Virus record (IMG/VR): IMGVR_UViG_3300028275_000045
Span: 1 to 30,744 of that record
Length of the DNA stretch: 30,744 nucleotides
DNA from: a virus
Reading direction: 5' to 3' (one strand)
The notes under the pieces were generated by a model. That model was not told the DNA's origin. It worked only from the letters and a program-made list of their open reading frames with translations, and searched no databases. Below are positions 28,833 through 30,744 of the stretch, in pieces (the first letter of the stretch is position 1; every line of letters starts with the position of its first letter). Position numbers and translations under genes: made by a program.

Positions 28833-29360
28833 TTAACCTTGCTTGGGTCGAACGCGTAAAAAAAAGAAAACGATTTTTTCCAGCCAGCGCCAGAAACCGA
28901 TGGAGTCAAACAAGGGGTTTAGCCAACTAGACATGACGCAAAAGTGCGTGGCATAAGGACTTATATGATGTCGGGCGTGGTGGCGGGCGTTCTGCAAGAT
29001 GCCAGTTTCTTGGAGGATTTTGACCGGGCGGGGAACGCTGCCCTGATGGGTCCAGGCGTGGAGTTGGTTCGCCTGCGAGGCGAAAATGCCGACTAACATC
29101 CCCCACCAAAGCTCCTGGTATCCCAGCCAAGCTGCGATCAAAAGACAGGGAATCATCGTGGTGTTGTTGCGATCCCAGTAGCTCCCACGGAGAAATGCGC
29201 GGGGTTCGCTGTGGTGCAATTCGTTGGGGGCGGCAACTAGGGGGCCGAAAATAGGCCAGGAGGTTTTGGCGTACCGGTCTTCAAACCAGTGGAAAAGGCC
29301 GGTCAGAAAGTCGGCGGTGAGCCAGGCAGTCAGAATGTAACCAACCCAGTACCAGAACAT
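28833..29360 (-). CDS. TMEM189/CarF-type lipid desaturase (plasmanylethanolamine desaturase family), 175 aa
   Basis: I chose ATG 29360, 6 nt after GAGG. The family's histidines are present (numbering from the ATG 4 codons earlier): 'TGLFHWFEDRY' (His28), 'PNELHHSEPRAF' (His53, His54), 'NQLHAWTHQ' (His105, His109), 'ARHHARHH' (His131, 132, 135, 136) and His143, together a di-iron-type ligand set. Hydrophobic stretches flank them, as in a membrane enzyme. Homologues introduce the vinyl-ether double bond of plasmalogens. A phage copy would alter host membrane lipids. 'WLNPLFDSIGFWRWLE' near the C-terminus is also typical. Confidence 0.82.
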   Translation of the reverse strand: MFWYWVGYILTAWLTADFLTGLFHWFEDRYAKTSWPIFGPLVAAPNELHHSEPRAFLRGSYWDRNNTTMIPCLLIAAWLGYQELWWGMLVGIFASQANQLHAWTHQGSVPRPVKILQETGILQNARHHARHHISPYATHFCVMSSWLNPLFDSIGFWRWLEKIVFFFLRVRPKQG

Positions 29361-29370
29361 CGGAAGCCTC

Positions 29371-29394
29371 ATTTGGGATTAAAATGTCCCAAAT
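29371..29394 (-). promoter_or_regulatory. Hairpin in the desaturase leader
   Basis: ATTTGGGA and TCCCAAAT form a perfect 8-bp stem with an 8-base loop, just 10 bases before the start at 29360. There is no U-run. It may influence translation or be an operator. Confidence 0.4.
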
Positions 29395-29447
29395 AAATAC
29401 ACCCGAGCTTGAGTAGTTCATTCGATGGGAGAATTCAAAGAGGTGTG

Positions 29448-29681
29448 TTATACCGGCAGTTCGCCAATTGGTCGCCAGTACAAAATAAAGTCTGTGTCCC
29501 AAGGGCTACGGTAGGAACCAAACTCGGAATACTGAATCACATTAGGCCAAATCATATTTCGCATGACAATCAGGCACAATTCTCCTTCTTGTGGCTTTTC
29601 AGTTTTTGCATCACGCCAGCGAAGCTGGTCGCGCAGCCTAACCAACTCGTCTACAGCTACAGAATAAAGGCTACTCATCAT
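29448..29681 (-). CDS. DUF551-like protein, 77 aa (paralogue of 29877-30206)
   Basis: The ATG at 29681 overlaps the microgene stop (ATGA). The pattern 'LRDQLRWRDAKTEKPQEGEL' to 'YWRPIGELPV' is shared with the 109-aa gene and resembles DUF551 (W.. ExxP ... W.P.PEPP), a short beta-domain of unknown role. The start helix is distinct. The duplicate DNA (for example GCCAGCGAAGCTGGTCGCGC) indicates a local copy event. Confidence 0.55.
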   Translation of the reverse strand: MMSSLYSVAVDELVRLRDQLRWRDAKTEKPQEGELCLIVMRNMIWPNVIQYSEFGSYRSPWDTDFILYWRPIGELPV

Positions 29682-29791
29682 CCACCCTTCTTTTTTTTGA
29701 CTCGTATAAAACTCATTCCAAACAAAAACAAATACGCTAACATCTGCCCGCCAAAATAGCCAGCAATTAAAAATAGCAGCGGCTTATCCAC
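29678..29791 (-). CDS. Single-pass membrane microprotein, 37 aa
   Basis: GTG 29791 is preceded by AGGAG at 6 nt. The product has one hydrophobic segment ('LLFLIAGYFGGQMLAYLFLF') and a basic end ('RVKKKKGG'), giving a membrane peptide with the positive end inside. It overlaps the upstream microgene by 8 bases and the downstream gene by ATGA. Function unknown. Confidence 0.55.
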   Translation of the reverse strand: MDKPLLFLIAGYFGGQMLAYLFLFGMSFIRVKKKKGG

Positions 29792-29873
29792 AATCAACTC
29801 CTGGAGTATTTGAACAATTGCAATAACTTCCAATCAGCAAGCCAACGCAGTCTGGGCAGAACCAATTGCTCAT
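29784..29873 (-). CDS. Cys-rich microprotein, 29 aa
   Basis: ATG 29873 follows GGGAG. The translation 'MSNWFCPDCVGLLIGSYCNC' plus 'SNTPGVDCG' has 'CPDC' and 'CNC' and a final Cys, similar to a minimal zinc-binding knuckle. It lies between two coupled genes (3 bases after one stop, 8-base overlap with the next). Function unknown. Confidence 0.45.
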   Translation of the reverse strand: MSNWFCPDCVGLLIGSYCNCSNTPGVDCG

Positions 29874-29876
29874 CGC

Positions 29877-30206
29877 TCACTCTCCCGGCAGTTCGCCAAT
29901 TGATCGCCAATAACGAACAAGTGGCCGAAACCCACCACGCAAACAAAACTCGGAGCCGTTCCAAAACAATAGGCAAGTGTCGTCGTTTCCTTCATCGTCG
30001 ATGATGGTCATGTATTCGTCTTTCTCCTCCGGCTTCTCCTCCGGCCACTTACGCCAGCGAAGCTGGTCGCGCAGCGTGTTTACTTCATTGCACCAAAGCG
30101 CATTCTTTCTGCGGGCCTCTTCCAGTCTTGCCCAGAGAGCTTTGATCCGAGGATCGCTGCTTGTCTCAGCGAATACTTTCATTTCAGGGAGACCGAACAA
30201 CATCAT
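29877..30206 (-). CDS. DUF551-like protein, 109 aa
   Basis: ATG 30206 (or 30203) follows GGGAGG. Residues 1-45 form a helix. The C-terminal half 'LRDQLRWRKWPEEKPEEKDE' to 'YWRSIGELPGE' matches the 77-aa paralogue and resembles DUF551. The family occurs in phages and bacteria, function unknown. Confidence 0.55.
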   Translation of the reverse strand: MMLFGLPEMKVFAETSSDPRIKALWARLEEARRKNALWCNEVNTLRDQLRWRKWPEEKPEEKDEYMTIIDDEGNDDTCLLFWNGSEFCLRGGFRPLVRYWRSIGELPGE

Positions 30207-30215
30207 TTACCTCCC

Positions 30216-30251
30216 GAAAAAGCCCAGCCAGCCACAAGGACCGGCTGGGCT
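30216..30251 (-). terminator. Intrinsic terminator upstream of the DUF551-like operon
   Basis: AGCCCAGCC/GGCTGGGCT form a 9-bp stem with a loop of about 13 bases, followed by TTTTTC on the minus strand. It ends the transcript from the 30344-30727 gene. Confidence 0.75.
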
Positions 30252-30343
30252 GTCAGTCATTTACCCCATTTTTCTGCCGCCTGCTCTCCAGCCCAGAGCA
30301 GAACGACACCTATAGCAGCTTTAACCGCCGCTATCGTTTCTCA

Positions 30344-30727
30344 TTATTCACTCTCCTTTGGCAGTGGGCTGATGGCCAGAAAATTCATCATCTCAACCGA
30401 ACACATCGGGCATAGCCGATAGTTGGTGTAGAGCTTGTAGCCGGTCATCATCGAGAACTTGATACACGCCGCTTCCTTGGAGCATCGAAAGCAGTTGCAA
30501 ACCTTAGTTATGGTGAAACCGTCAGCAATTTCACGGTCATGCTTGTGGTCGCTCATTCCAAACCTCCTTTGGTTTACTCCGCTTATCTTGTTAAAGATAA
30601 CCCGCATTTCTTCGGGCATATCAACGCCAGAATGACGCATATACCACCGAACAATCCGACGAAGTTCTTCGTTTTGCGCCTCGCATTCGGCAATGTGCTT
30701 GCTTAAACTAGCCTCATTTGGCGGCAA
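30344..30727 (-). CDS. Cys-rich protein, possible two-start ORF (5' end may be beyond window)
   Basis: The frame is open to the window edge; TTG 30727 is only a nominal start and no ATG lies upstream. Residues 1-50 are helical. Within the frame an ATG at 30556 has AAGGAGG at 6 nt, a near-perfect SD, and gives a 70-aa product. That part has 'CNCFRCSKEAACIKF' and 'CPMCSVEMM', Cys spacing like a zinc-binding domain. The short form may be made separately, or the SD may be chance. Function unknown. Confidence 0.5.
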   Translation of the reverse strand: MPPNEASLSKHIAECEAQNEELRRIVRWYMRHSGVDMPEEMRVIFNKISGVNQRRFGMSDHKHDREIADGFTITKVCNCFRCSKEAACIKFSMMTGYKLYTNYRLCPMCSVEMMNFLAISPLPKESE

Positions 30728-30744
30728 ATGATTGCCGCAAGACT

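Noticed and set aside
30257-30337. Hydrophobic 26-residue frame (TIAAVKAAIGVVLLWAGEQ...)
   Set aside because: It looks like a membrane peptide but has no ATG, GTG or TTG start in frame.
1-30744. CRISPR array or insertion sequence
   Set aside because: No evenly spaced direct repeats, no transposase and no terminal inverted repeats with target duplications were seen.

Overview
The window looks like part of a tailed-phage genome (or a large prophage). Every gene I can support is on the minus strand. Genes are packed tightly, mostly with 4-base ATGA/GTGA start-stop overlaps and good Shine-Dalgarno (SD) sites. The content mixes virion proteins, nucleotide and DNA metabolism, sigma factors, glycosyltransferases and many small orphan proteins. 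No terminase, portal or capsid gene is visible, so this is only part of a larger genome. The best host clue is a small secreted protein at 27243-27596 whose two-cysteine pattern and C-terminal 'NGMFYACCRY' resemble secreted proteins of Planctomycetes. That host is an inference.

Layout in coordinate order (transcription runs right to left). 1-1086: a RecA-like ATPase cut by the window edge and interrupted inside its Walker A motif by an intein with a LAGLIDADG endonuclease. 1079-5044: small proteins, including an FmdB-type zinc ribbon, a DUF2158-like protein and a galactosyltransferase-fold (GT7-like) protein that has lost its catalytic motifs. 5141-6790: an adenosylcobalamin-dependent ribonucleotide reductase. 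6941-12736: a virion or adhesin block with a 1213-residue Thr-rich fibre-like protein and a shorter paralogue of its head. 12717-15027: exported or peptidase-type proteins, with a papain-like cysteine peptidase. 15068-16990: a sigma-70-like factor, a conserved orphan and ThyX. 16994-19506: two small proteins, a GT4 and a GT2 glycosyltransferase. 19576-21565: small proteins, including a predicted membrane protein, DUF5522-like, DUF5856-like and HTH-like proteins. 21900-25143: a DUF932-like protein, a second sigma-like factor, a membrane/coiled-coil protein and an HNH endonuclease. 25224-27596: orphans, a SAM methyltransferase, tRNA-Met and the secreted protein. 27679-30744: a lipid desaturase of the TMEM189/CarF type, a tRNA-like relic, two related DUF551-like proteins and a run of microgenes.

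How the parts may work together: NrdJ and ThyX make deoxynucleotides and dTMP. RecA and HNH act on DNA. Two sigma-like factors suggest phage-specific promoters, and a 19-bp element found twice (5072-5090 and 15059-15077), each time about 30 bp before a gene start, is a candidate. Three glycosyltransferase-fold proteins and a lipid desaturase suggest modification of envelope or virion glycans and lipids. Several genes are too short for usual ORF calling or begin with GTG (19576-19755, 20329-20532, 26957-27052, 27679-27780, 29678-29791, 29784-29873); I describe them from direct translation.
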